A stretch of DNA of 64,000 nt from Thysanoteuthis rhombus (GCA_963457665.1 OY735209.1:8894814-8958813), one strand, 5' to 3'. Shown: positions 48,831-61,577, numbered from the stretch's first letter. Notes: a model not told the origin generated them from the letters alone. A program made the numbers and translations.

Positions 48831-49339
48831 GTGTCTTATAAAAGCCTCTTAAAAAACGAATGCTTAATACGTCATTTATTTTCACTTTTTTTGATTAAAT
48901 GAATGTTCTCTCAATGGCATTTCTTTCCGATACCACAGAGACAAATCAATCACTTTACCCTCTTCATTCGTCTTTCTGTGGTTCAACAAAATCCCGACCG
49001 ACCAAAAAGAGTCCAATAGAGATGCGCTGAACTCACCTAAGGACATTTTGCCTTTTTAGCTTATATCTATAAAAAAAATACAGCCCTTTTCGAATTCTTA
49101 CGTCTACAGTGAGCTTCTGAGCGACTATTATTTCATTTTCGCTAGAAATACAGATTACGTAGTGGCGAACATTTAAAGGGATGCTATTTTCCTTGTTTGT
49201 AAACAAAATAGCTGATTGTCCAGTACGTCATCGATTACAATTTTCAGAGGTGTCCACGCATCACATGCTCTGTAGTAGATCTGTTAGAAAGAGGAGAACG
49301 TGTGACGTCATTAATGTAGTGATTTCATAATCGAATCTA

Positions 49340-49620
49340 CGAGTTTAGCATTTTCGTAACTAAAAAACGCCAAAAATGGTCATTTGCGATTTTTATTGAA
49401 AATAATACTTTGAATATTTCCATATCGCAATATTATACAAGTATGAAAATCCATGGACTCCAAAAAACTTACTCTTCTCCTCCCTGTTGTGCTGCTATAC
49501 AACTACTACTACTACTACTACCACCAAGGATGGTGGAAGCATCGTTGAACTTACGGTTCTTATTTAGAAACTAATAACTTCTGGTATATATTTTTCAGGA
49601 AAGATTAACCTTACAGTAAA
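49340..49620 (+). repeat. Family B repeat, copy 3 (5' end lost)
   Basis: It begins at the AAAAATGGTCATTTGCG landmark and ends at GTTGAACTTACGGTTCTTAT. A short (CTA)n tract has grown within the TCC-rich patch. Confidence 0.8.
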
Positions 49621-50077
49621 CATTTAATTAATATTTTACTGATTATGTAAGAATAATAATTTGACACCGATATCCTGCTGGTCCCTCCCTGACATTTTAG
49701 GTGGGGAAAAACTTCGCCGATCTGTGAGATCAGATAGTTCGAATAACGCTGGCCTGAGGAATGGCATGTTTTTTATTACTCACGCCCGTCCCTACAGAAT
49801 ATCTGTGCCATGCCTGGGGCACTGTCTTAGCATGAAAGAGATGTGGGATGATTAAAAGATATCCATTCTTTTCCCGTAAATAAAACGTGATAGAAATTAA
49901 CATTTCATGTAGGATTATTATTACACATATGTTGATTTCAATCTTCAGTTATAATTTGTTTCACTCTTGTAAAAACAACTAAATCTGCTCGAGGCAAGTG
50001 AAAAGAAATACATTGATTTCCGATCGAAAACACCTTTTTTTAAAAAGACATTCATGAACAAGATGACTCCAGACACT

Positions 50078-50660
50078 TCAATAAGACGCTTTTCAGTCAA
50101 TTGTGATTACGTTGATAAACAGGAAGGAAAGGGGGCAGAGATGTGATTTCATTGAAAGGTGTGACGACATTAGAAGAACATCTTCTCCAATCAATTTTTT
50201 TAATAGCTGCTATGATGTCATAATGAAATTTAGGAGGTCTGCATTTTTGTATTTGAGATGACCAAAAATAGTAAAAAAAATCTACAAAAATCTGCGATGT
50301 AAAACATCACATGGAGAGATCACAAGACAGCATAGTCTATCAGAGAGGAAACTAGGAGTCAAAGATCTCGAAGAATCCTTAAAAAATTGCAATGGCAATT
50401 GGCAAGCCATGTTGCAAGAATGTCAGACAACCGCTGGACATCACATCCCACAACAAGGATTCTCAGAGATTATATGCAAAATTGTAGCCAGCAAAAAATA
50501 AGATGGTGTGATGATTTGCACAGGTTTATGAGATATTATCACCGCGATACCCGCGATAGAAAGGTCTGGTGAATCCTGGGGATGGTCCTCCTGCAGCTAC
50601 CACGGATGGTGGACACATCTCTGAATTTATGGTTCTTGTTTCTTTTTGATCAAAAACTTA
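50078..50660 (+). repeat. Family B repeat, copy 4, interrupted by a LINE 3' end
   Basis: The 5' half runs from 50085 (CTTCAATAAGACGCTTTTCA) to about 50285. The 3' end resumes near 50595 with CTACCACGGATGGTGG and a TATGGTTCTTG-type end. A LINE tail lies between, replacing or displacing part of the middle. Confidence 0.72.
50287..50595 (+). mobile_element. LINE 3'-end fragment lying inside a family B repeat
   Basis: Plus-strand C-terminal sequence: GGAGAGATCACAAGACAGCA, TTGCAATGGCAATTGGCAAG, CATGTTGCAAGAATGTCAGA, AAATAAGATGGTGTGATG and GAAAGGTCTGGTGAATCCTG. It ends about 20 bp after that and family B resumes. Confidence 0.8.
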
Positions 50661-50840
50661 CTTAAGTTGGCGTATAAATTTCTTAATTAGGTCCCGAATT
50701 ACCGTAGATAAAACATGTCAAAGAAAAGATGGGAAGGTCTCTGTTTAGTCCGCGTATTCGCAAAAAGACGACAATAGGTACCTTTTGTCAAACTCCAAGA
50801 GTTAGCTTTATCATCGTAAATTCGTTAGACATAGGAATTC

Positions 50841-50843
<3 letters not shown>

Positions 50844-50880
<37 letters not shown>

Positions 50881-50935
50881 GAAAAAAAAAAGATTGATGC
50901 CATGACGTCACGTGTCAACTCACATTTGAGAATTC

Positions 50936-50985
<50 letters not shown>
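50844..50985. repeat. (GA)n and (AT)n microsatellites
   Basis: (GA)17 at 50844-50878 and (AT)23 at 50939-50985, about 60 bp apart. Confidence 0.95.
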
Positions 50986-50988
<3 letters not shown>

Positions 50989-51224
50989 AACATTGAATTT
51001 CTGTTATGAAAAATATTAAGACAGGGGCTCTCCCATCCAAATGACCACTAGTGTAAGTGAAGAATGCCTTCTATTGAATTGTTGATACGTAGAATTTCAT
51101 CCATATACTCAACATCACATTGTACGTTCACGAACTTATGTCATTGGGAATTGCTCCAGTCAACTAATTTGGGGCTTCAGCCTACTCAACGCCCACCTTA
51201 ATCCGATACTGTTGTTATATTGTA

Positions 51225-51302
51225 GGGAGATGCGAGGCTCATCTGATGGTTAACAACACGGGAAGAAAATCAACACACTAGGTTCGATTTTCAGATGCGG
51301 TG
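51225..51302 (+). repeat. tRNA-like fragment (possible SINE head)
   Basis: GAGGCTCATCTGATGGTTAA resembles box A, and GGTTCGATTTT at 51281-51291 resembles box B about 35 bp later. No stable tRNA stems are evident. Confidence 0.4.
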
Positions 51303-52142
51303 TTTTTTGTGTTCACTTTGCTTTAATGTCTTTAGAGGAAAGCTTTTCCGATAGGTCAGATTACTCCTGCCATTAGAGGGATGAAAAATAAAATTCATTG
51401 TCATTCTATCCTATTCTTACTATAATTTGGTGCGTGCACGCTCATACATTTACCAAGATAAGTCGATGATTGGCCATCGTACTAAGTTGATATTCACCTG
51501 ATATGTAGGTCCATGCAGCGGGCATTGGTAGTGTCAAGTTTGAAGTCGTTTGGGTCAGCTGTTCTCGACATGTGGGAAGTGCTCGATTTACAATCAAAAA
51601 AAATCTATACTGGAATGAACACATTTCATTGGCAGTTCAATGGGGGGGGGGTGAATTTTAGTATAGAACGAGATCAAATCAAATATTTGCTTTGATTGTT
51701 GCTAGTAGGGACATCATGAATGAATAAAGAACAGCGTCTCATTATTACAAGTTTGAACCAATTGAAAATGCTCATGAAACCAGATGCACATTTTGAACGG
51801 GAATGGTCTACTATTTCGAAAATCAGATTTATGACAGTCTATTACTACTCTTATATGTGAAATGATTAAATCAACCAGTGTATTTCTAGATGAAAAAAAA
51901 ACGAATTTAAAACCCTGTTATGCTAGTCAAAAATGAAATATACACAAGAGCCGTCTGTTACACTTATAGTATCAGTAGCAGACATCAGCCCCTTTTCCTT
52001 TCTACCCTTTTATTTATGTTATTTCTGACGGTATCTGCCACATAATATCAGTGGTCGTCATCAGCCGATCCTATTGCTGTAATTTTATGACAACCGTCTG
52101 AAGCGATAGGTTAGGAGGAACTAATAATTGTAAATTAAGTGT

Positions 52143-53815
52143 CGTCATCATCATCAGTCATTTGATGTCCGACGTTGGACATAGACCTTCCCCGGGATCC
52201 GCCACAATTCTCTATCATAGGCGTTGCAGAGACAGTATCTTCAGAATTTGTCTAGTTCATATCTCCATCTTGTATTCTGTCGGCCTCGGTTTTGCATGTG
52301 ATCTCTGGGGATCCATGTTGTGTGTCGTAATGTCCATCAGTTGTCTTTCATTCTTGCAACATGGCCTATCCACTGCCATTTAGGCTTTTTAATAGATTCT
52401 ATGATGTCTCTGACTCCCGTTCTCTTTCTGATATAGTGCGCTTTCTTGTGATCTCTCCATGTAAGGTAAAGCATGATTCTCAGTTTGCAGGTCTGTCTCT
52501 TGGTTAGGTTCCATGTTTCAGCTCCATAAGTGACTATCAGGTGGATGCATCGGTTGTATACTCTTCTTTTTAGGATTATTTCGATCGTCTGGTTTTTCAA
52601 AGTTTGGCTTGCTCTGCCAAAGGCTTGCCATTCTAGAGTGATTCTTTGCTTGATTTCCTCCTCTTTTGAGGATCTCATAGGGATTCGTTGTCCTAGATAG
52701 ATGTAGTGGTCTACCTTCCCCAGTTTTGCATCTTCGATCTTGACAGTTATGTTCTTATTCTCAATGTGATTGTTGCATATGATTTACGTTTTACTGAAGT
52801 TCATATGTAGGCCGACTTTTTGGCTTCCTTCGATTAGTTCATCTAGCATTAGTTAGCGGTCGTGTAGGTTCTCTGCAAAAAGGACGATGTCGTCTGCAAA
52901 TCTGAGGTTGCTCAGATATTCGCCGTCTATTTTGATTCCTCTATTCTCCCAGTTCAGGTTTCGGAAGATCATCTCGAGGCAAGCTTTAAAGAGTTTGGGT
53001 GAGTTGATATCACCTTGTCTTACTCTTGTTTGGAATCGGAAAGGTTCAGAGTCCTTATGTAGCCTGTTGAAGGAGTTGCTGTGATTGTATATATGTTGCA
53101 GTGCTTTGACGTATACAGGGTCTACGCCTTGAAGGGTGATGGCCTTCATGACCATGGGAATTTCTAAAGAGTCGAATGCCTTCTTGAAATCTATAAATGC
53201 TACAGCGAGTGGCATTTTGTATTCTGTTGCTTTCTCTTTCAGCTGATTTATTGAATGAAGATGGCCCATGGTCGAGTAACTAAATCTAGCCAGTTCTCGT
53301 GGTTGGTTTTCATCTAGTGTTTTAGTAATGTGGTTGGTGATGATTTTTGTGAAAAGTTTGTATATGCAGTTGAGCAGGATTATAGGTCTGTAGTTGTTGA
53401 GGTCTTGTCGGTTTCCTTTTTTAGGTGGAAGTATAATGATTGCAGTGTTCCAGTTTTTCGGGACTTTACTCTGTTTTAGACACAAGTTGAATAGAATAGC
53501 TAGCTTTTTGTTGACGTTCTTACCAGCTTTTTTGAGTAGATAGATGATGATGTTATCTGATGCAGGGGCTTTTCCTTTTTTGCTTGTTTGATGGCTTGCT
53601 TTACTTCCCATGATACAACTTCTGGGAAGTCCTCGAAATGATTGTCAGCGTCTTGTGTATTCTGGTCGTTGCTTTGTTGTCCATGTTTTGAAGAGTAGAG
53701 TTCCTGGTAAAATTCTTGGGCGTGTTAAACAATCCTGTCTCTTTCTGTAGTTATGTCTCCGTTTGCTTCGAGTATCTTTAACGTTAGAATAGTTTGTAGA
53801 CACGTCCAATCGCAT
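52143..53815 (-). mobile_element. RTE-like LINE, 5'-truncated, reverse transcriptase and C-terminus
   Basis: The minus strand encodes the reverse transcriptase of a non-LTR retrotransposon. In order it shows a linker (HAQEFYQELYSS), KKGKAPASDNI, LPPKKGNRQDLNNYRPI, the palm motif AFIDFKKAFDSLE, RQGDINSPKLFKACLE, the catalytic FADDIVLFAEN, then KVGLHMNFSKT, DHYIYLGQRIP and the C-terminal TYGAETWNLT and WQWIGHVARMKDN blocks. The endonuclease domain is missing, as expected of a 5'-truncated insertion. At least two frame changes and some stops break the frame: one near KQAKK/GKAP, one after ENLHDR, and a stop after FSKT. The 3' end carries a (GAT)n-like tail, which with the motif set points to the RTE clade. 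It is a dead copy but not very old. Confidence 0.88.
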
Positions 53816-54310
53816 CTCAATAAGACGCTTTTCAGTCGGTTGGTCCCAATTACGTTGAACAACAGAAACACGAAGGAAGAGGGTTTTGTGTTTTATTTAC
53901 AAGCTATTATGTCAGATGAGGTGTGAAATCATTGGGAAAAAAAAAAAACTGTGCTGATTTTTTTACTAGCTGCTATGATGTTAGATTAGAATCTTCGACA
54001 TTTGCATTTAAAGAAAGAAAAATGACGAAAATGGCCATGTACCATTTTTGTTGAAAATACTACTCGTAGTATATCTCCAAATCGCTATTGCGTGAAAATT
54101 AAAAAACACAACTTCGAGAAGTTGAATTTTTTCTTGTGTATTAATTTTACTTATACTTCAGAAGGCAGTCGGGTAGACAATATTTTACAAGTATGAGAAT
54201 CAATTAACTCAGAAAAAGACTACTACTTTCTCTTCCTCCTGCTACTATTACCACCATGTGTTCTTGCTAATTTCAAGTCATTATTTAGCAACTAATCAAG
54301 TGAGATCGAA
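53815..54310 (+). repeat. Family B repeat, copy 5, with an internal insertion
   Basis: Starts at CTCAATAAGACGCTTTTCAG, directly against the 5' end of the LINE at 52143-53815. About 85 bp at 54100-54185 interrupt the block that in other copies runs straight into AATATTTTACAAGTATGAG. Confidence 0.78.
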
Positions 54311-55071
54311 AGAAGTTCCATAATTAATATCAGACAAGTGAATATGGGGAGATAATATATGGAGACACAACCCCAACCTCCTCCCTTTATTTGATGATAC
54401 GAAATCTATATAAAATATCATTTACTTTTCACAGTGTTGTCAGATTTAGAGAGTTCTCTTTCCCCGGGCATCCAAGCTAGTTGAGCTATAACTTATCACC
54501 CACTTTGATAAAAGCCACATTCAGTATACTGTCTGTGCCAGAACATAATGGGAATTGAATATGGATTTCAATTCCTTCATGTGCCTAAGTCGAGACAGGA
54601 ATCAGATTTTATCGTCTGATGCTTTTAAACGTAATATTTGAGAATTTTTATTGATTAACTTATTCATTAGTATTAATTTCTGAAGACTTTTCTACACACT
54701 TTACCATAAATAAGACTATTATAATCACCATCCCAACTGTATCAAGTATGTATGCAACAATTATGAGAAAATTCAAATGATATAGAATATGTTGCAATGC
54801 ATATGAACCTTTCAAAAATGTAATAATAGTTTGTTTTTTTATGAGTTGACTTTTTCCAAATCACTATTGATGATGAAAAAAGAAGAAAAAAAAAAACAGC
54901 TGGCATATATAACTGCATTATGAGAACAAGTTAATCTTTATGCATTCAATTGATAAGTATTTGTACTGTTTAGCCATAGGAAGGATTGGGTTATGTCAAT
55001 TTATAACAGCATTGCTTTAATAAACTATAATGATACAAAATTAGAGTGAAAAAGAAAAAAAAGTAATTTTC

Positions 55072-55650
55072 TGATAAGATTGGATCATGTAATATCAAAT
55101 ATACAAAGCAGATAATAGAATTTTTGGTTTGGATCTGCAAAAATATCAATAAAACCAGCCATGGACTGAATGATTTTTTCCATTAAGTATTCATGAATTT
55201 TCAAGGTCTTCATGGCAAAGATCCATGAATAATTTGATCCAAGCAAAAGAAAAGCATACATTAAGACTGGGATCAGCAACTTCTTTTTGTCATGGCCCAC
55301 TTCTGATTTTCTTAGTTTTTGCCCGTGGTCCATATGTATAATATCTTACATATATAAATTTGCCCTTGATGCCTATAAATAGCAAATATTTACTCTGAAA
55401 GTAAAAAGTAATATAAAAATATACATGAAGTGTTTATCTATCTATAAATAGCAGGTAATTATTAGTTCTCAGAAAAACAAGCATCAGCATAAAGATTGTG
55501 GTCTCATTGACCTCAGTAAATTTGGGAAGGTCACTTGTTGTGGCAGCAATCATCTGCCGCTTCAAATTAATGTCCAAAAGACGACTTCAAGAAGATTTGA
55601 TTTTTTTCATATATGAAAAAAAACTGTTCAGATATATATAGAACTGAATA
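55072..55650. mobile_element. hAT-like element end joined to a 195-bp companion segment
   Basis: 55267 onward (CTGGGATCAGCAAC) parallels the 61578 element for about 380 bp, but no matching second end is found. 55072-55266 to its left is matched, inverted, by 63347-63541, so the join is shared by two copies. Confidence 0.68.
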
Positions 55651-56623
55651 TTATTATTTACTATATGTAGTTGCCATTGTCAACCACACTGATGAGCCAA
55701 ATTGTACAGGTCATGTTTTCAACACATCCAAGAGGGTCAGTGTGGCCAAGGTCACAGTGGAGATAGATTGACATCTATATTTCAAGCCCCCCTTCCCCCC
55801 TAATGCTGGAATGACCACTTTTAACCATGGATGGACCGCAGGATTAGGATTTATTGCCAAAAGCAGAGAAGATGACTTCCATGTTTTTTGTGTACAATGC
55901 CACTGTAATTTTTCTCTCCACTAAACAATGAGAACTAAGTGGTAAGCATCAGTACAAATCAAACTCTTTAGTGGTTAAAATGGTTGCATGTTTAGCAAGC
56001 CATCCTCCAGTATAGGTATTCAGGTATTTTGAATTTCATAAAAGGTTCAATAATCAGGAAGCCATAATTAGTGACCACTGAACTTTAAGAATTTCAGAGA
56101 AATGGCACATTATCATTAAGAGGATGATTGGAAAAAAATTATTGGTACAAATGAGTCCTATTTTGATTAAAACATTTTCCAATTTTATTGTCCATAGCAT
56201 CCTTTATCTTACTAATAAAACATTTCATAAATAACTTTATGCAATATTTTCCTTTAAGGAAATTTAGACATGGCCCCCTAATACTTACCTCACAATGTCT
56301 CATCTTACATGATAGAATGAACAGCTTCACTGCTTCCTCAACTTACCACTACATAATCCTTACAGTCATTTACAAAATCTGTGTGTATGTGTGCATGCAC
56401 AGAGAACTCAACATGTGGCCAATGTGCAAAATGATATACGCCAGATATGTTTGTTCATGCAAGTTAGAAGTTGTTTGGATATATGGTTCTTGATATAAGG
56501 TGGGTGATTGATTCACAATGAAAATTAACCTAGAAATTAATATAGTTTTTTGGCCCAAATATCTACATCACCAGCATTAACAAGCATGAGTTTATGGAAT
56601 TAAAATGTTTCAGGAATATGGAT

Positions 56624-56625
<2 letters not shown>

Positions 56626-56674
<49 letters not shown>

Positions 56675-56708
56675 ATTGGCAGAAAAAAAAACATGTTTCT
56701 CTCTTTCT

Positions 56709-56751
<43 letters not shown>
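56626..56751. repeat. Paired (TA)n microsatellites
   Basis: TA runs at 56626-56671 and 56711-56751 are separated by only 39 bp, and can pair with each other as well as fold on themselves. Confidence 0.95.
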
Positions 56752-56757
<6 letters not shown>

Positions 56758-59093
56758 ATTTTTTTTTGTCAATTTTTGTATAGAAAAAGATATAGTTAGA
56801 TGACATAACAGCATTTTTTAAAAAATGCTGTTCCAATTGTCATTACTATTAATTACGATATTTCTGATTTGATTGCTGCTAGTAATGGCCTCATAAGTAA
56901 AGAACTTCATCTCATTGTTAAAATTTAAACCTCAAGAAGACTTTCACAAAACCAGATGCCTCTTTGGAACTGGCATGCCCAAGTTCTTCAAAGTGCAACA
57001 ACCGAGAGGTAATTGGTCTTCAAGGTTATGATGGTAGATATCAATATCACTAGATTTGGAATCCATATTAAAAGGCCACTGGTTTAGTGTAGAGAATGAG
57101 GATCAGGAGACTGAATGGTATATACTTAACCAGTATCCCTATACTTTTCATTTTAATGAAAAAAGATCTGTTTTCTTAGAATATCTCTCTAAATACAGGA
57201 CAGTAATGGTGAACCATAGTTATATTAGCTAGCATTCTAAAATTGTACACAGAGATAAATGTAAGAATGTTTTTTTTTTTAGGAAAAGCCAATACAGTTG
57301 ATATTTTATTGAATGTACATAAAATAGTTAATTAAGGCTTACTCCTCTTTTTTATTTTTTAAAAGAATTATTGGCAATAGATGGTTAATCATACAGTTAG
57401 CTGATATCTTATACAAACCCTTAATTGGATCACTTCAAGTTGTTATTCGCAAGAGAATGGAGATTACAGGAAGCTTTTCAAGAGAGTAAAGAATACAAAG
57501 AAAAATCGTTTAATGATCTCTTGCAGAGAAATGGATAATTTATTTTAAATTGCTAAATGAAAGATTATGGCACAGTGGTATCAACCAATGGCATATTGTG
57601 CTTTGTATTATGGGTGTGCTGTGTGCTATGGTTATACAAAAATGCAAAAATATTTCAGTGTCTTTGAAAAGCAATCAGTAGTTGAAGCCTCTTTGTCAAA
57701 AAGTAAAAAGTAAAAGTTCTGATCGTAGAAATCAGAGAATTAACAGAATTAGGATTTGACACTATGATTAGTAGATTAATAGTGTCCGATCCAAATTTTC
57801 TTTTTCTTTGATTATTTCCCTTATTTCTTCATTCTTCATTTGTAACGTTGAATAAGGGTGTAAAAATATACATTTGCTACAGTCTTCCCTATATTGCATC
57901 AAAGAGGCTTTTACTGTGTTACTTTTTATGGACACTAAAATATTTTTTGCACATTTGTGCATCCTTAGAACACTTCACACCCTAGATACTAAACACCATA
58001 CACCACTGATATCAACATGGGTCATGTCCAACCATGCATAATTTCTGCTGCATGTGCACTTTACTGCATTAAAAGGACAATGATATAGTGCACAAAAAAT
58101 TTATCTTATATTAGTGCTTAGTAATTATCCTACATGGTTTTTGTTTATAGTAAAGCTTCCATATTCATATTTTTTTTTCTGCTTTTCCTTTCATTTTCAT
58201 CTCTCTTTTAGGTTACTTTGTAAGTTAAATGAAGACTCATCCTTACTTCATCTCTGCAAAATAGGGAAAATAAATTAAAAAATTTCCCAATTTCTGCTCA
58301 CCACCAAACCAGATGTTATTTTCTGTTTTCATGGACACCAGTAGAATTAGTTGTGGTATAAATGCCTTGAATTATTATTAGATGAAGTCTTGTCGACCAT
58401 AATCATTTTTGACTAGTATTTCTTTCACCTGAAAGTCTAAGTAGTTGCAATGAAAAATAATCTAATTAAACAATTGATTAAATAATAGATGAAAGATATA
58501 CTAGTCAAAATTAATAATAGTTGACAAGGTTTCATCTAATGAAAATTCAAGTTTAATATTACGGTGACCAGTCGAAAAGAAAACACTCTAGTACGGATAT
58601 TTTGACTGAATTTGTACCAATCAATTCGATATCCCTTTTTGTAGATTCAAATGAAAAAAATCTTATGACTTAATCAAATTTCTCTATTAGTACAAATACA
58701 TTAAAAAATATTCGTAATTCAGCATTGTCCCTTTGACTGATGCCTTTTGACCAGACTCAATGGTAATTCACAGTTGTATGTATGACACTGTTAACCTTTC
58801 ATCTTGATACCTTGGATTCAATATTACAACAGAAATTGGATATCGGCTATCAATGTCCCAAATTTATCTTTTTTAAGTAACCCCCCCCCCCCCGAATATT
58901 TTAGTGGAAATCTGAGTTCTGATAAGTAAACAATATGTAGATATGCCAGTTCTATGATTTTCATTCGAGTATAAAGTAATAGATGAGTCAAGGAAAAGAT
59001 CAATTGAGAAGGGAAAAAATCTTTGCCAAGTCATTTTGAGAAACCTCATTCAGATTTCAAGAAAAGCGACAAGATATCTCAGATGAAAAACAG

Positions 59094-59528
59094 AGCAAGT
59101 CCAGTTAGACACTCAATAGAAATCGTCACATGATCAATGTCTTGACAGTATGCAGTGTCGGGGGTGATCAATTTAAAAATTGGAAAGAAAGGGGGAGTGA
59201 TCAATGAATAAATTACTTCCTTTTGCATTTTGTTGAGCAGTGATCACTAAAAAGGTATTAATTTTCAGAAAAACAGAAACGAAAGTGAATGCTCCAGGAC
59301 ACAAACTAATTTAGCATAAACTTACACAGCAAATTGAACCCCCCTCCCAACAAAAATCCCGTTATGGGGGAAAATTTTAGAAAAACAAAGAAAAATGTTC
59401 TCTATAGACATAAGGAGTAAATGTTGAAAATTTCAGCCCTATAGCTTCACGAGTGTGGCATGTATATATGACACATACACAGCCAGTCCAAGTTGAAAAC
59501 TGAAGAAATCTACGTTGACACTTTTGGT
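59094..59528 (+). repeat. Family A repeat, copy 8 (full length)
   Basis: Lies outside the NKCC gene. All landmarks are present from CCAGTTAGACACTCAATAG to TTGAAAACTGAAGAAATC. Confidence 0.85.
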
Positions 59529-60167
59529 AGGCAAAATTAGAACAAAAGGCAAAGTTTTGCTGAGAGGAAACAGGGGAGGGGTAGAGGTGAGTTAGCTAAT
59601 TATCACTTAAGGTATCAACAGCTCATAATAAATAAAAATGACAGAGCACTCATCTGTATACCCTTATGTCATGTGAGGGAAGGAGAACAGGAAGAGAAGA
59701 AAAAAAGAAAATGGAAAAGTTCATGTCCTTGATAAACAACTGGAAATTCTTGCCAAGAAGCCATTTCTATATAAAAAGCTTAGAATGCCTCAGGAAACAA
59801 AGTGACAAGTCACGAAAACAGGCTCGAGGGCCTGGGTCATAATCCTATATTTATCTCGCAGAAATATACATTGCCATATTCATTATTTCAACAAAACAAT
59901 ATGGTTGCTTTGTTTGATTGAGTCCACATCATAAGTCAAAACTGAAACACAAAATTCAACAGATCTCCTATAATTAGACATTCATTCACAACATGAAGAC
60001 AAACTAGTATGCCAAGGGAAACTATGAATCATTGCCACCCATATATGATGCTTTTTACTTTGTAAATTAAGCAGTGGTGGTGGTGAAAATAAAATCAAGT
60101 TACCTTCATGAAAATTCTACCGGTAAGGTTTGAATCATAAATTTGTGACTTGAAAAAACAAAAAATA

Positions 60168-60362
60168 AGTCTGGCTAGTCATTCAATAAAACACAAGGAA
60201 CCAATTTAGCAAAAACTTTCATTCAAATTGAAGCCCCCACCAAAAAATATTGGAGGGGGGGGTGAGATTTGAGAAAACAAGAAAACTTTTTTTCTAGACA
60301 TATAAAGGAGTAAATATTCAAATCTTCAGGTCTCTTGATCCATTGGTGTGGCCTGTACACAA
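60168..60362 (+). repeat. Family A repeat, copy 9 (internally deleted)
   Basis: The first 20 bp (GGCTAGTCATTCAATAAA) join directly to the CAATTTAGCAAAAACTTTC part. It ends at TTGGTGTGGCCTGTACAC. Confidence 0.78.
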
Positions 60363-60399
60363 AACAAATTCTATCAGCACAAACCAAAGACTGCATATT

Positions 60400-60560
60400 G
60401 AGGCAGAATAGTACAAAGTTTCAAGTTTTTAGTATGAATGGTAGAGACTGGGCAAAGTATGGATAAATAGATACATATGAATACATGAATAACCTAAACC
60501 CAGCAACAGTGATTAAACCGGTCTGTTGTGGGTAACAGTGATTATTACACTTCATTAGCA
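60400..60560 (-). repeat. Family G fragment, copy 4 (inverted)
   Basis: On the minus strand it reads the G landmarks GGGTTTAGGTTATTCATGTA and GAAACTTTGTAC. It follows family A copy 9. Confidence 0.65.
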
Positions 60561-61577
60561 ATTATCAGAGGTTAACCAAACATTTTATACGTATTATCCA
60601 TTTATATAATTTATTACAAAATTAAGATTCATGATAGCACTAGTTTCTAATATGCATAGAAGATTTTCATAGAACTGTTAGTAAATAGAACAATTCAAAT
60701 TATATGATTATTAAAGATTTTACAAGCACTAAAATTTTATACTTGGTTTGACTAATTTGGCCTCTGATTCTGTACATCAGTACTCCACTTCAGTCATAAG
60801 TTTGAGCAGCATAAATTCATTACACACTCATTTTGCTTCTGTATAGATTGAGAAATCCAATATATTCGTACAGGTACAGTATCTTATCTAAAACTCTAAA
60901 AACAAAAAAAGAAAAGATTTTTCGAGGAGGTCATGGACACATCTAAGTAAGGGTTTGGCACAAAAAGCCAAGCCCGATGCCATCCTACGGTTGAGTGCGT
61001 TGTGTCTTAGTGCTCCGACCAGTCAGGCGTACTTTTGATGTAGAAGCTTGATTATGGTGTATCTGTGTGGCAGATTACTGAAGATCAGTTTTGGAACGAC
61101 CACTACATGTGACAAAGAAACAAATTGTCATTATAACAGAAACTTTAAACACAATCCCAAAATCAGAAGAAAGAAACTTGTGAGGTCCCAAAGGATTTCC
61201 AATAAGTGATTGTGTACTAGTATAATACTTTATAGAAAAATGATCAGAAGAGTAACCATTCATTCTAGAAGGTTCCATGCACACAAAAGAAACAAAACAG
61301 AAAAGGATACCATAGGGAAAAAGTTTTCATTCTAGTTAAGTAGATATTTAGTAAATATGTATAACACATATTCTATAAATATTTTTGTGACAACCAACAG
61401 AAGAGCCAGTTCTATTCAGAAATTAGAAATAGTTTTCCCTTTCCCTATCAGAGTAGATGATAATGAAATACCTAAGCCTTGTACTTAAAATGGAACTTCC
61501 AACCTCTCGGCTTTCAATAATATGCAAAAAAAACTACCATCATCATTACTAAAGACCAGAAGCAATAAGCCTTGGCG

